DNA of 16,137 nucleotides. Origin: CAYXFZ01 sp964464385 (GTDB lineage: Bacteria > Planctomycetota > UBA1135). The DNA is taken from contig CAYXFZ010000057.1 of assembly GCA_964464385.1 (NCBI GenBank), forward strand, positions 1 to 16,137, given 5' to 3'. The notes beneath the pieces are model-generated. The model saw nothing but the letters and a program-made list of their open reading frames with translations, ran no database searches and was not told the origin of the DNA. Shown here piece by piece: positions 1 to 7,582 of this stretch (positions are counted from its first letter, which is position 1; every line of letters begins with the position of its first letter). Both the position numbers and the translations under genes were made by a program.

Positions 1-964
1 TGGGGGCATCAAAGTTGATGACGTGGCTGATGCGGCGCACATCCAGGCCACGGGCGGCGACATCGGTCGCCACCAAGATGTCCAGTTTGCCCCGCTTCAA
101 GCGATCTATGGTTTTTTCCCGTTGTGCTTGAGCGAGGTCGCCATTGAGTGGCGCGGCGGCAAAGCCCCGCGCTTCCAATTGCTCGGCGACAATTCCAGTG
201 GCCACTTTGGTGCGGACGAACACCAACATGGCGTCCACATTCTCAAATTCAAGAATGCGAGTTAGAGCGTCAATCTTGCGTCTGCCCAAAACCACCTGAA
301 AGCGTTGGTTGATGGTGTCGGCCGTAGTCTGCTTGACCTGGATCTTGATTTCGGTCGGGTTGCGCAAATAGGTTGCCGCGATTCTTTTGATCTCCGTCGG
401 CATCGTCGCCGAAAACAAGGCAATTTGCCTCTGATTTGGAGTTTGCTCCAGAACCCAGTTGACGTCCTCAATAAATCCCATGCGCAACATTTCGTCCGCT
501 TCGTCCAGAACCAAGCATTGCAGGTTGTCCAGCCGCAGGGTTTTGCGGCGCAAGTGATCGCAGATACGACCCGGAGTGCCGACCACAACGTGCACGCCAC
601 GGCGCAAGGGATTTAACTGATGCTGATACGCCTGGCCACCGTAAATGGGGAGGACATGAAAGCCCGGCATCGAGCGGGCATATTTTTGGAAGGACTCGGC
701 CACCTGGATCGCGAGTTCCCGCGTTGGGGTCAAGACCAACACTTGGGGGGCTCGGGTCTTGATATGCAGGTTGGCCAGCAGGGGGAGAGCAAATGCAGCC
801 GTCTTGCCGGTGCCGGTCTGCGCTTGACCGATGATGTCGCCGCCGTCCAATAGGAGAGGAATGGCCTCGGCTTGGATTGGCGTTGGGTCCTCATAGCCAA
901 AGTCCACCAGGGACTGGACCATTTTCTGGGGCAAGCCCAGTTGGTCGAAGCGCAGGGAGGACAT
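1..964 (-). CDS. deaD: DEAD-box RNA helicase, DeaD/CsdA type, C-terminus cut by window edge
   Basis: Cytoplasmic ATP-dependent RNA helicase that remodels structured RNA, typically in ribosome assembly, mRNA decay and cold adaptation. Reading down from an ATG at 964-962 gives 321 residues with no stop before the edge. Visible motifs in order: a Q-motif (FDQLGLP... PTPIQ, residues 6-31), Walker A AQTGTGKT (48-55), PTREL (80-84), TPGR (130-133), DEAD (154-157), SAT (185-187), VFVRTK (248-253) and ATDVAARGLDV (299-309). The stretch LNGDLAQAQREKTIDRLK before motif V is very like the DeaD/CsdA subfamily. Motif VI and the C-terminal RNA-binding extension would lie left of the window. It runs in the same direction as the DCC protein upstream (89-nt gap), with a terminator-like hairpin between, so it may have its own promoter. 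The family is certain; DeaD over RhlE or RhlB is likely. Confidence 0.95.
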   Translation of the reverse strand, partial: MSSLRFDQLGLPQKMVQSLVDFGYEDPTPIQAEAIPLLLDGGDIIGQAQTGTGKTAAFALPLLANLHIKTRAPQVLVLTPTRELAIQVAESFQKYARSMPGFHVLPIYGGQAYQHQLNPLRRGVHVVVGTPGRICDHLRRKTLRLDNLQCLVLDEADEMLRMGFIEDVNWVLEQTPNQRQIALFSATMPTEIKRIAATYLRNPTEIKIQVKQTTADTINQRFQVVLGRRKIDALTRILEFENVDAMLVFVRTKVATGIVAEQLEARGFAAAPLNGDLAQAQREKTIDRLKRGKLDILVATDVAARGLDVRRISHVINFDAP

Positions 965-1017
965 GATTTTGGCGTTTGGCGGGGGCAGGACGAAACTACG
1001 GCCCGGCATTATCCCCG

Positions 1018-1040
1018 AAAAGGCTCCAAGTGGAAAGCCT
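1018..1040 (-). terminator. Possible Rho-independent terminator after the DCC gene
   Basis: On the minus strand the sequence reads AGGCTTTCCA-CT-TGGAGCCT followed by TTTT. It forms an 8-bp stem (AGGCTCCA pairing with TGGAGCCT) with two bulged T residues, and a short U tract follows directly. It begins 13 nt past the stop codon of the DCC-family gene and lies 54 nt before the helicase start, the expected place for a terminator separating the two. The bulge and short T run make it a weak example. Confidence 0.4.
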
Positions 1041-1053
1041 GGATTTCGAGGGC

Positions 1054-1359
1054 CTAAGAACTTCCTTCCACGCGTGGCCGGCGAGCCGCGTAACGGTCGT
1101 AGGCCCAATCCCGCAGAGGACGCGGGATGAGCAGGAACACCGCCAGCAGAACCCATGGAAATCCCAGGAGAATGGCCGCCTGCAGCACGGCACTGGATTT
1201 GGTGTAGGTCTTGCCCAAGTGCTCCAGGAGGAGCGATTCACCGGGAGACGGGAGCGGCTGAACCGAAAAGAGAGGCCCTCGACGCCTGCCTTGCAACCAG
1301 GCCGCTTGTCGACAACAACGCGGGCAGTCGCCATCAAAGAAGAGAGTGGGCCGTTCCAT
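1054..1359 (-). CDS. DCC-family (DUF393) thiol-disulfide oxidoreductase-like protein
   Basis: Small protein of 101 residues. It carries the family signature near the N-terminus: FFDGDCPRC at residues 7-15, with the Asp and the CxxC-like cysteine pair C12/C15. The C-terminal half (about 50-97) has the usual pattern of a conserved Ser-Ser-Ala-Val-Leu segment, a hydrophobic stretch and an IPRPLRDWAYD motif. The family is annotated as putative thiol-disulfide oxidoreductases, but biochemical function is poorly established, so the name rests on the CxxC. It is shorter than many members (often 120-140 residues) yet contains both conserved ends. The ATG at 1359-1357 has no clear ribosome binding site. 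A TATGAT box at 1372-1367 could be a -10 element, but I see no convincing -35. A GC-rich stem-loop follows the stop codon. Confidence 0.8.
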   Translation of the reverse strand: MERPTLFFDGDCPRCCRQAAWLQGRRRGPLFSVQPLPSPGESLLLEHLGKTYTKSSAVLQAAILLGFPWVLLAVFLLIPRPLRDWAYDRYAARRPRVEGSS

Positions 1360-1381
1360 TCTGGTTTATCATAGGAAATGA

Positions 1382-1600
1382 AGCCTCCATGCTCAGTTTC
1401 CTTGCCCTCTCAGCGCCCCTGTTCTTGCCGCCGAGACCTACTTAGCTGGCGACACTTTCAATCCTGCCGGAAGCTTGTTTTTGGGCTACCGGTCGGACTT
1501 GGATTCCGGACGGTTTTTTGGCGGCAGAATGGACGGGCTGAAGATTTGGAGCCGGGGGCTGTCTCCTGTTGAGGTTTTTGCCGATTTCCTTTATTTTTAG
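1382..1600 (+). pseudogene. Remnant of a LamG/concanavalin A-like domain protein (C-terminal fragment)
   Basis: An open frame from just after an in-frame TGA (1379-1381) to a TAG at 1598-1600 encodes about 72 residues. The last 55 read as the end of a LamG jelly-roll: LAGDTFNPAGSLFLGYRSD, then FFGGRMDGLKIWSRGLSPVEV. The pattern of a shown parameter line, F-x-G-x-(I/M)-D-x-(L/V)-(K/R)-I-(W/Y)-x-R-(A/G)-L-S-x-x-E is typical of LamG3-type domains in secreted proteins. The 5' part of the domain and any signal peptide are missing, and the only ATG (1529) lies inside the conserved motif. I therefore call it the tail of a truncated gene, not a small gene. It sits between the DCC gene start and the Asp-box gene. 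Recognition is by eye. Confidence 0.6.
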
Positions 1601-1708
1601 GGCTCTCCGCGCGATTTCCCTGCCCAATCGCTGGCCTCCTGGTAACCTTGGGAGTCCCCTGTTGGCCATCTGTGCCGACCCTCCATCCCTCGAATCCGTT
1701 CCCTTGAA

Positions 1709-3412
1709 ATGCGTTCCATTCCCCTCCTTGCTCTCTTCCTTCTCCTTTCCTCCTTCTTGATCGCCCAAGGCCCTAGAACGCCCCAGCGATTGGACAATAG
1801 CACCCAGGTTTACGGCCCAGCCGTGGCTTCTGGTGGCGAAGTTTCTGCCGTGGCTTGGAAGGATTCCAGCACCAATGAAATTTTCGTTTCTTCCTCGGAC
1901 GGCACAGGCCGCAGTTGGTCCGCCCCTGTGCGCGTGGATGATGACGCGACCGGTGCCAATAAATGGGTTTACGATTACTCCATTGCTGTAGATTCCGGAA
2001 ACATTTATCTGGCTTGGCGTGACGAGCGCAATGGCTCGCAGGACGATTGCTACTTCAGCGTCTCTTCCGATGGCGGCGCCACTTGGTCTGCCAATGTGCG
2101 GATGGATGATGGCTACGGCATTGGCGCTGAAGCTGTGGATCAGGCCCGCATTTGCGCCGATAGTGGCAACGTTTATATCGGTATGCGTGTAGACAACTCC
2201 GGTACGGGCGAAGGCATTTGGCTGGCTTCCTCAAATGACGGCGGCGCCTCTTGGAACGCCAGTCTACGTGCGGATACTGCTGCCTCAGGTGATTGCGATG
2301 ACTTTGGCATTGCTTGTACAGGTGGAAACGTCTATGTCGCGTTCGCGAACAACCGAAACTCTTCCTCCTACGATGATTTGTTCTACAACATGTCTCATAA
2401 CGGTGGTATTTCCTGGATGGCCACTGAAACCCAGATTGATCCCTCCGGCCCTGGCGTGGGCGACCTCGCTCCCGGCGAAATCAGTTTGGTCGTGGATGCC
2501 TCTGGTGACGCGTGCATCGCTTGGTTGGAAGAAGACCTCTCCAACGGAACCAGCGATGAACTCCACGCCATGTTCTCTACCGACGGCGGCCACAACTGGG
2601 GCGCGGAAATTGTCCTCCAAAACACCGTCGATGTGGACAACCAGTTCGTTGCCCTGAGCGGCTCTTCTGCCGTGATCGTCTGGGAAGACGATCGCTTGGG
2701 TGGCGACGAAGTGTATGCCTGGTCCACTTCCGACGGCGGTGCGACTGGAAATGAAATCCAGATGTCCGTCGCCGGCGGTTCTTATCCGGTCGTGGTCGGT
2801 GGCGGTGACTACTGGGCCGTGATCTGGGGTGAGGGTGGTTATCCCGAAATGACGGCCATGTCCTCCAGTCGAGACGGCGGTTCCACTTGGTCCGCTATTC
2901 AGGATCTGGATGCTGGTGTTGCAACTGGGGATACCGATTACAATGAAGTGGCTTACAATGCCCAATACGGAAACTTCATCGGCGCTTGGTTGGATGATGT
3001 TGCCGGTAGCAACAACTGTTACGCTGGCGGCCTTCGCCCAGCATCCATTTCTGCGGTGAGTGGAAGTTTCACTCCCGGAGATTTCATTCACTTCAGCGCC
3101 TCTGGTTTCGGTGTCTCGGACACGGGCTTCAACTTTGCGGTGATGATCTCCAGTGGTGCCGGGAATTACGCCCTGCCTTTCGGCGATGCGCGGAATACCG
3201 GTCTGCTGAACAACCCCTACCTTCCAAAATTTATCAGCTTGCTCTCGGGAACTGTGGACGCCAGTGGTGCTGGTGACACGATCACCGGTGTCGTCAGGAT
3301 TCCTGGAGTACCCCCTGGAACGACCTTTTACTGCAGTGCCGTTGCCTTCTCACAAGCAGGTGGTATCTCCTTTGGATCTTTGACTGACGTCAGTTCCTTC
3401 ACGGTTCAATAA
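1709..3412 (+). CDS. Secreted Asp-box (BNR/sialidase-fold) repeat protein
   Basis: 567-residue exported protein. Residues 1-20 form a signal peptide (MRS, then a Leu/Phe-rich core, cleavage likely near A19-Q20). Seven Asp-box motifs (S-x-D-G-G-x-x-W type) occur about every 50-60 residues: near 62-70, 119-126, 175-182, 229-236, 290-297, 340-346 (degenerate, no Trp) and 387-394. These predict a six- or seven-bladed beta-propeller as in sialidases and exo-glycosidases. I do not see the arginine triad or FRIP motif of a true sialidase, so enzymatic activity is not supported; glycan or surface binding is equally possible. Residues about 435-567 form a separate beta-rich domain (SFTPGDF... FYCSAVAFS... 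SSFTVQ) of a kind I associate with the C-termini of planctomycete secreted proteins. The ATG is preceded by no good Shine-Dalgarno. A stem-loop follows 35 nt after the stop. Confidence 0.85.
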   Translation: MRSIPLLALFLLLSSFLIAQGPRTPQRLDNSTQVYGPAVASGGEVSAVAWKDSSTNEIFVSSSDGTGRSWSAPVRVDDDATGANKWVYDYSIAVDSGNIYLAWRDERNGSQDDCYFSVSSDGGATWSANVRMDDGYGIGAEAVDQARICADSGNVYIGMRVDNSGTGEGIWLASSNDGGASWNASLRADTAASGDCDDFGIACTGGNVYVAFANNRNSSSYDDLFYNMSHNGGISWMATETQIDPSGPGVGDLAPGEISLVVDASGDACIAWLEEDLSNGTSDELHAMFSTDGGHNWGAEIVLQNTVDVDNQFVALSGSSAVIVWEDDRLGGDEVYAWSTSDGGATGNEIQMSVAGGSYPVVVGGGDYWAVIWGEGGYPEMTAMSSSRDGGSTWSAIQDLDAGVATGDTDYNEVAYNAQYGNFIGAWLDDVAGSNNCYAGGLRPASISAVSGSFTPGDFIHFSASGFGVSDTGFNFAVMISSGAGNYALPFGDARNTGLLNNPYLPKFISLLSGTVDASGAGDTITGVVRIPGVPPGTTFYCSAVAFSQAGGISFGSLTDVSSFTVQ

Positions 3413-3447
3413 AGTTCTTCTCCCGCTTCTCGTGGCCTTGATTGGCC

Positions 3448-3474
3448 CCCAGGCGTCTTTCGCAGACGCCTGGG
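3448..3474. terminator. Perfect 11-bp stem-loop downstream of the Asp-box gene
   Basis: CCCAGGCGTCT, loop TTCGC, AGACGCCTGGG is an exact 11-bp inverted repeat starting 35 nt after the Asp-box stop codon. It is GC-rich and would be very stable as RNA. There is no T run on either side, so it is not a textbook intrinsic terminator; it may stop transcription, protect the 3' end, or be a copy of a dispersed extragenic palindrome. The 135 nt between the Asp-box stop and 3548 hold nothing else I can support. Confidence 0.5.
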
Positions 3475-3547
3475 AAGAGAAAGCGGTTCTCGCCCACCTT
3501 TTCCTCACCCCCTCCTACACGGAGGAAATCTCGCTCCTGGCGGGGAG

Positions 3548-4114
3548 ATGTTGGCATCCACCGACAATGGTTGTCGCGCACTCTTGGCCGGACGCTATCC
3601 CGTATTTCGGCAATGGATGGCGGCTTGGTGGGGTCGGGTTTCTTCCCGTGGCATGAGCCGAAGCCGGGAAATTTTTGCCACCCAGTATTTGGCCAATACG
3701 CCGGACGAAATTGCCATCCCGGATTATTGCGTCAAGTTTTCCAATCTTGGTTGGAGTACGTGCTCCCCTGCCTACGGTGCGCCTGCATACACCGTGGATC
3801 TTTTGCGTCCTGCTAAGGGTGCCAAGGTATTGGGCCAGTGGGTGGGGTATGTGGGCCCTTGGAACACCGATGACAACTATTGGGATTGTTCCTCCGGATG
3901 CACGACTACGCGTCGCAGATTCAAGGCCTTGCCCCAGGGACTTCCGGAATCTCAAGCCGCCTTTTACGGGAATTAAAATCCCGGACGTGATCAATTTGTT
4001 CGGATTGTGCTGAATCCTGCTGGTTTGGACTTATCTCCCCAGGCCGCAGAAAAATTGGGCTTGGCCTATCTGCAAAACGACTGGATTCAGGTGCACTTTT
4101 CTCGTTTACCATGA
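3548..4114 (+). pseudogene. Broken secreted double-psi-barrel-like (RlpA/expansin-like) protein with in-frame TAA
   Basis: One frame, running from an ATG at 3548 to TGA at 4112-4114, is interrupted only by TAA at 3974-3976. Before the stop it encodes DYCVKFSNLG, two further Cys, then LLRPAKG..VLGQWVGYVGPWNTDDNYWD, an RRRF..LPQGLPESQAAFYGN segment, and the stop. Directly after it, in the same frame, come NPGRDQFVRIVLNPAGLDLSP, QAAEKLGLAYLQNDWIQVHF and a proper end. The second half has the DLSPxAAExLG pattern of double-psi beta-barrels (RlpA-like), and the whole resembles secreted proteins in which a tyrosine follows the FY-x-N position, from memory. A TAT/TAC to TAA change would explain the break. 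The N-terminal part is unclear: the frame is open back to 3413 but has no signal peptide, whereas another frame at 3408-3540 looks like one, hinting at an additional frameshift. Sequencing error is possible. Confidence 0.6.
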
Positions 4115-4130
4115 GGTAGAATACCGTAGT

Positions 4131-4167
4131 GCAAGTCTGCCTCCCACCCACGCAGTTCTGCCTCCCA
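4131..4167 (+). repeat. Pair of imperfect 16-nt direct repeats upstream of the PhpK-like gene
   Basis: GCAAGTCTGCCTCCCA (4131-4146) and GCAGTTCTGCCTCCCA (4152-4167) match at 14 of 16 positions and are offset by 21 nt, two helical turns. They occupy the 73-nt gap before the radical SAM start at 4188. Their same-face spacing is what a regulator binding site would show, but they might equally be a local duplication. A TAGAAT box at 4117-4122 could serve as a -10 element, with no good -35. No Shine-Dalgarno is visible before the ATG. Confidence 0.35.
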
Positions 4168-4187
4168 TTCAGTTCGAAGCCCCACCC

Positions 4188-5780
4188 ATGTCCTCGTCTC
4201 CTCTTGATTGCGTTGTGATCGGTTATCACGACGGCGATTTCCAGCAGTTGGCGGCCGCTGCTCGTGCCAAGGAAAGCATGAGCCCCTTTTACAGCGAGCT
4301 CAAGCGGGGCTCCGGCGTTTTCCAAGGGGAGCGCTTGCCCTACATGGAACTTCTGAATGCCTCCGCTCGGGTCGCGACAGGAGTGGATCCGAAACACCAT
4401 GTTTGTCAGTTGCCGCCGCTTGGTGTCCTGACTCTAGTGAGTTATTTGCGCGCCCGCGGGTTTACAGCCGAGCCTGTCGGTCACTTCGACCGGGAACTGG
4501 AGCAATTGGAGGCTTTGCTGGCCCAAAATCCTCGGACGGTCGCGATCACGACAACTTTTTACGTGGACGCCGACCCGATCGCGGAGGTAGCAGCCTTTGT
4601 TCGCGAACGCTGCCCCGACGCAAAGATCATCGTTGGCGGGCCGCATATCTACAACATTTGCTCCGACTACGACGACATCACCCAGAATTACCTTCTCGCA
4701 AATATGGGAGGAGACATCTACATCTTTGATTCGCAGGGCGAAAACGCTCTTGCCGGGCTGATGGGTGCTCTTAGAAATGGTGGAGACTATTCCGCGGTCC
4801 CAAACCTCATCTACCAAAATGGGGACGGCAAGTTTTCTCGGACTTTGCGGGTTGTGGAAGATAACCCGCTGGATTCCACCCAGATCGACTGGAATTCCTT
4901 CGACCGGTCCTTTTTCACCCCGAGTGCGCAAATGCGAACCGCGCGGAGTTGTGCCTTTAAATGCGCCTTTTGTCGCTATCCAGCAGTTGCCGGGCCCTTG
5001 GCTACGCATGAAGTGGATGTCGTCGAAGCCCAACTTCGCACTCTGAGTGAGTCCGGTGCCGAGAGAGTGATCTTTATTGACGACACCTTCAATGTCCCCC
5101 TACCTCGTTTCAAAGATTTGTGTCGGATGATGGTAAAAGAAAAAATTGAATTGGACTGGTATTCATACTTCCGTTGCTCCAATGCCGACGAGGAAGCCTT
5201 CGATTTGATGGCTGCCGCGGGTTGCAAGGGCGTATTCCTTGGCGTGGAATCCGGTGACGAACAGATGCTGGAGAACATGAATAAAAAGGTCAAGGTGAAA
5301 AAATACCTGACTGGTATTCAGGCCTTAGCTGCGCGGGACATCACCACCCATACTTCTTTGATCGTGGGCTATCCTGGAGAGACCGAGCAAACGATTCAGA
5401 ATACGATTGACTTTATCAATGAATCGAAACCCACTTTCTTCAACGCCGGGATCTGGTTTTATGAGCCCAAGGCTCCAGTCGCCGAACGATGCGAGGAGTT
5501 TGGAATCCAGGGGGATGGCATGACTTGGAAACACAATTCCATGGGTTGGCAAGAGGCCGACGGCCTCGTGGATCGGCTCTATGAATCCGTGACGGGTTCC
5601 ACCATTCTTCCGACCTATATGTTTGACTTCTGGGGCATTCCTTACTTGGAAGGCCGTGGTGTTCCCGTGGAGCGCTTGCGCGGCTTTGCCAAGGTCGCCG
5701 AAGACCTCCTCATCGCCGGCTTGACCAGTGAGGAGAGTTCCCCGGACCTAGACCAGAAATTGGTGAAAACCTGGGACTAA
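4188..5780 (+). CDS. PhpK-family cobalamin-dependent radical SAM methyltransferase
   Basis: 530 residues. The 4Fe-4S cluster motif CxxxCxxC is C255-C259-C262 (SCAFKCAFC). The N-terminal 200 residues form a Rossmann-like B12-binding region (VAITTTFYV at 118-126, IIVGGPHIY at 147-155) without a recognisable DxHxxG, so cobalamin would bind base-off without a His ligand. The radical SAM half has FIDDTFNVP (296-304), GCKGVFLGVESG (345-356) and THTSLIVGYPGET (387-399). The start (CVVIGYHDGDF) and these blocks resemble PhpK, which methylates phosphorus to form the C-P-C bond of phosphinothricin; I recall this from the family and did not align it. Substrate is unknown here, as no phosphonate, NRPS or RiPP genes are adjacent. 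The gene is monocistronic: a pseudogene lies upstream and a convergent transporter shares its stop region (CTAA, 5777-5780). It lacks the extra SPASM clusters of a sulfatase-maturing enzyme. Confidence 0.85.
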   Translation: MSSSPLDCVVIGYHDGDFQQLAAAARAKESMSPFYSELKRGSGVFQGERLPYMELLNASARVATGVDPKHHVCQLPPLGVLTLVSYLRARGFTAEPVGHFDRELEQLEALLAQNPRTVAITTTFYVDADPIAEVAAFVRERCPDAKIIVGGPHIYNICSDYDDITQNYLLANMGGDIYIFDSQGENALAGLMGALRNGGDYSAVPNLIYQNGDGKFSRTLRVVEDNPLDSTQIDWNSFDRSFFTPSAQMRTARSCAFKCAFCRYPAVAGPLATHEVDVVEAQLRTLSESGAERVIFIDDTFNVPLPRFKDLCRMMVKEKIELDWYSYFRCSNADEEAFDLMAAAGCKGVFLGVESGDEQMLENMNKKVKVKKYLTGIQALAARDITTHTSLIVGYPGETEQTIQNTIDFINESKPTFFNAGIWFYEPKAPVAERCEEFGIQGDGMTWKHNSMGWQEADGLVDRLYESVTGSTILPTYMFDFWGIPYLEGRGVPVERLRGFAKVAEDLLIAGLTSEESSPDLDQKLVKTWD

Positions 5781-7582
5781 AGGAGCGCCAAGAGACTCAC
5801 CGACACTACGGTGACAATGAGACTGAGCGGGAGTCCGACCCGAACAAAGTCTTTGGTCTTGTACCCGCCTGGTGTCATGACCATGAGGTTGCACTGGTGG
5901 GCGAAGGGAACGAGAAAGGCGCACGAGCAACCATAGGCCACCGCCAGCAAGGCGTTGCGTGGTTCGATCTCGGCGGCTTTGGCCGCGTGTATGGCCAAGG
6001 GGGACAAGATCACGGCTGCCGCCGCGTTACTGGAAGTGATGGAGACGATGGCCGCCAGCAGGAAGAGAACGCCCAGGATTGCTGGGGGGCCTGCGCCCGA
6101 GAGCATGCCTACCACCCCCTCGGCCGCGATTTCGGCCATGCCGTGGACCTCTAGGGCCTGGCCGAGAGGAAGGGTGCCCACAATCAACGCCAATACTTTC
6201 CAATCCACCGACCGCCCCATGCGATGCGCTGGGATGCAACCCGTGCCTGTCATGAGTAAGGCTCCGGCCAGAGCACTCATAGCAAGAGGGGCCAAGCCCA
6301 TCAGGGGGGGTACCAAGGCGATGGCCAAGCAAAGGAGTGCAACTGGGGCTTTGCGGAAGTCATGAGCATCCTCAAGGTCGGTAAGCAAGACAAATTCATC
6401 GGTGGTGCGAATGGAGCGCAGGGGTTCCACTTCACCAATGACCAGAAGAGCGTCTCCTTCTTCAAGGGTCATGGCGCCCAACTCCTCCTGGACCGGTCTT
6501 CCGTGGCGCCAAAGTGAGAGCACTGATAGCCCAAATTTATTGCGGAAATCCAAATCGCGCAGAGATTTGCCGACGCTTGGCGAGCGCGGAGCGACGGCTA
6601 ACTCGGCCAAGGCCACGCCATGATCCATGACCTTGCCGGAATGTTCTTCAGCGGCCAAGCCAATGCGGGTGCTTTCCTGTTCGGCAAGCAACCAGATGGA
6701 CTCCTGCTTTCCCTGCAGATAAAGGTTGTCGGCCAGGAGCATTTTGTAATCTGGCCCAGGCACCAACCAACCTCGGTGTCGTCCTTGCTGATGCTCGACG
6801 GCAACCACCGACACCCCGTACTTGGCACCTAGAGCGGCCTCGGAAATGGTTTTGCCGAGGAGACTGGAGTTTTTGCCGACTTGCAGGCGGGTCAGGCCGC
6901 CGGCGACCCCGTAGTCGTGGGCCAGGCGGCCAGCCATTCCGGCCGAACCCCCTTTCCCGGGCGCGTCATAAGTCGGCAGGAGTCTTCGGCCCACCAACAC
7001 GAGATATAGGATCCCAGCCACCACCAAGGGAATGCCAATCAGTGCAAAGTCGAACATGCCGAAGCCTTCGCCGAGTTCCCCTTCCATGTAAGCTGATACC
7101 AGGAGGTTTGGCGTCGTGCCAATCAAGGTGAGATTGCCGCCCAAGATGGCGGCGTAACCCATGGGCATGAGCAAGCGGGAAGGGGCGACCTTGGTGCGAC
7201 GGGCCAAGGCGATGGCGGCTGGAAGTAGCACCCCGATCGCAGCGGCGTTGCTCATGAATGCCGAAAGCAGGGCGATCGAACTGCAAATGACCACGATCAT
7301 CTTGGATTCGCTACTGCCACCGACTCGTTGAACCCAACGTGCGATCCAGGCGGCCACTCCACTTTCCTGCAGACCGGCGCCAAGGATGAAAACGGAAGCA
7401 ATGGCGATGACGGCGTGATTGCCGAAACCCATCAAGGCATCTGTTGGATCCGGAACGGTTCCAGTGACAAAGAGAACCACGGGGATGCCCAGCGCAGTCA
7501 TTTCAATGGGGATTTTGCGCGTTAGAAAAAGAAAGCCAGCTGCGACAAGGGTGCCCAGCGCGATCCAGCCGTGATAATCCAT
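5777..7582 (-). CDS. SLC13/DASS-type anion permease with two TrkA-C (RCK_C) domains
   Basis: Inner-membrane transporter of 601 residues from the ATG at 7582-7580. Two hydrophobic halves flank a soluble insert. The N-terminal half has FMSNAAAIGVLLPAA and GGNLTLIGTTPNLLVS, and the C-terminal half has SITSSNAAAAVILSPLA, the paired hairpin/SNT-like motifs of the ion-transporter superfamily. The insert (about residues 225-390) holds two RCK_C/TrkA-C repeats, each with a SxxGK(T/S)(I/L) start (SSLLGKTISEAALG and SPSVGKSLRDLDFR). Substrates in this family include sulfate, dicarboxylates and phosphate; sulfate fits the neighbouring sulfatase but is inference. An upstream in-frame ATG (7624) exists, but I prefer 7582, whose A is shared with the SurE stop (TGATG) and which starts just before the first helix. 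It is the last gene of the minus-strand operon, and its stop overlaps the convergent radical SAM stop. Confidence 0.88.
   Translation of the reverse strand: MDYHGWIALGTLVAAGFLFLTRKIPIEMTALGIPVVLFVTGTVPDPTDALMGFGNHAVIAIASVFILGAGLQESGVAAWIARWVQRVGGSSESKMIVVICSSIALLSAFMSNAAAIGVLLPAAIALARRTKVAPSRLLMPMGYAAILGGNLTLIGTTPNLLVSAYMEGELGEGFGMFDFALIGIPLVVAGILYLVLVGRRLLPTYDAPGKGGSAGMAGRLAHDYGVAGGLTRLQVGKNSSLLGKTISEAALGAKYGVSVVAVEHQQGRHRGWLVPGPDYKMLLADNLYLQGKQESIWLLAEQESTRIGLAAEEHSGKVMDHGVALAELAVAPRSPSVGKSLRDLDFRNKFGLSVLSLWRHGRPVQEELGAMTLEEGDALLVIGEVEPLRSIRTTDEFVLLTDLEDAHDFRKAPVALLCLAIALVPPLMGLAPLAMSALAGALLMTGTGCIPAHRMGRSVDWKVLALIVGTLPLGQALEVHGMAEIAAEGVVGMLSGAGPPAILGVLFLLAAIVSITSSNAAAAVILSPLAIHAAKAAEIEPRNALLAVAYGCSCAFLVPFAHQCNLMVMTPGGYKTKDFVRVGLPLSLIVTVVSVSLLALL

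Noticed and set aside
2285..3091. 268-residue open frame on the minus strand
   Set aside because: It lies wholly inside the Asp-box gene, which has clear repeats and a signal peptide; its own translation shows no family pattern.
3408..3540. Signal-peptide-like reading NKVLLPLLVALIGPQASFA as the start of a gene
   Set aside because: There is no ATG/GTG/TTG before it in frame, part of it is dictated by the hairpin at 3448-3474, and the frame does not join the downstream coding frame. It is kept only as a hint of a frameshift.
4188..5780. Radical SAM protein as the sulfatase-maturing enzyme (anSME) for the two nearby sulfatases
   Set aside because: It has an N-terminal B12-type domain and PhpK-like motifs, and no SPASM-type auxiliary cluster cysteines at the C-terminus.
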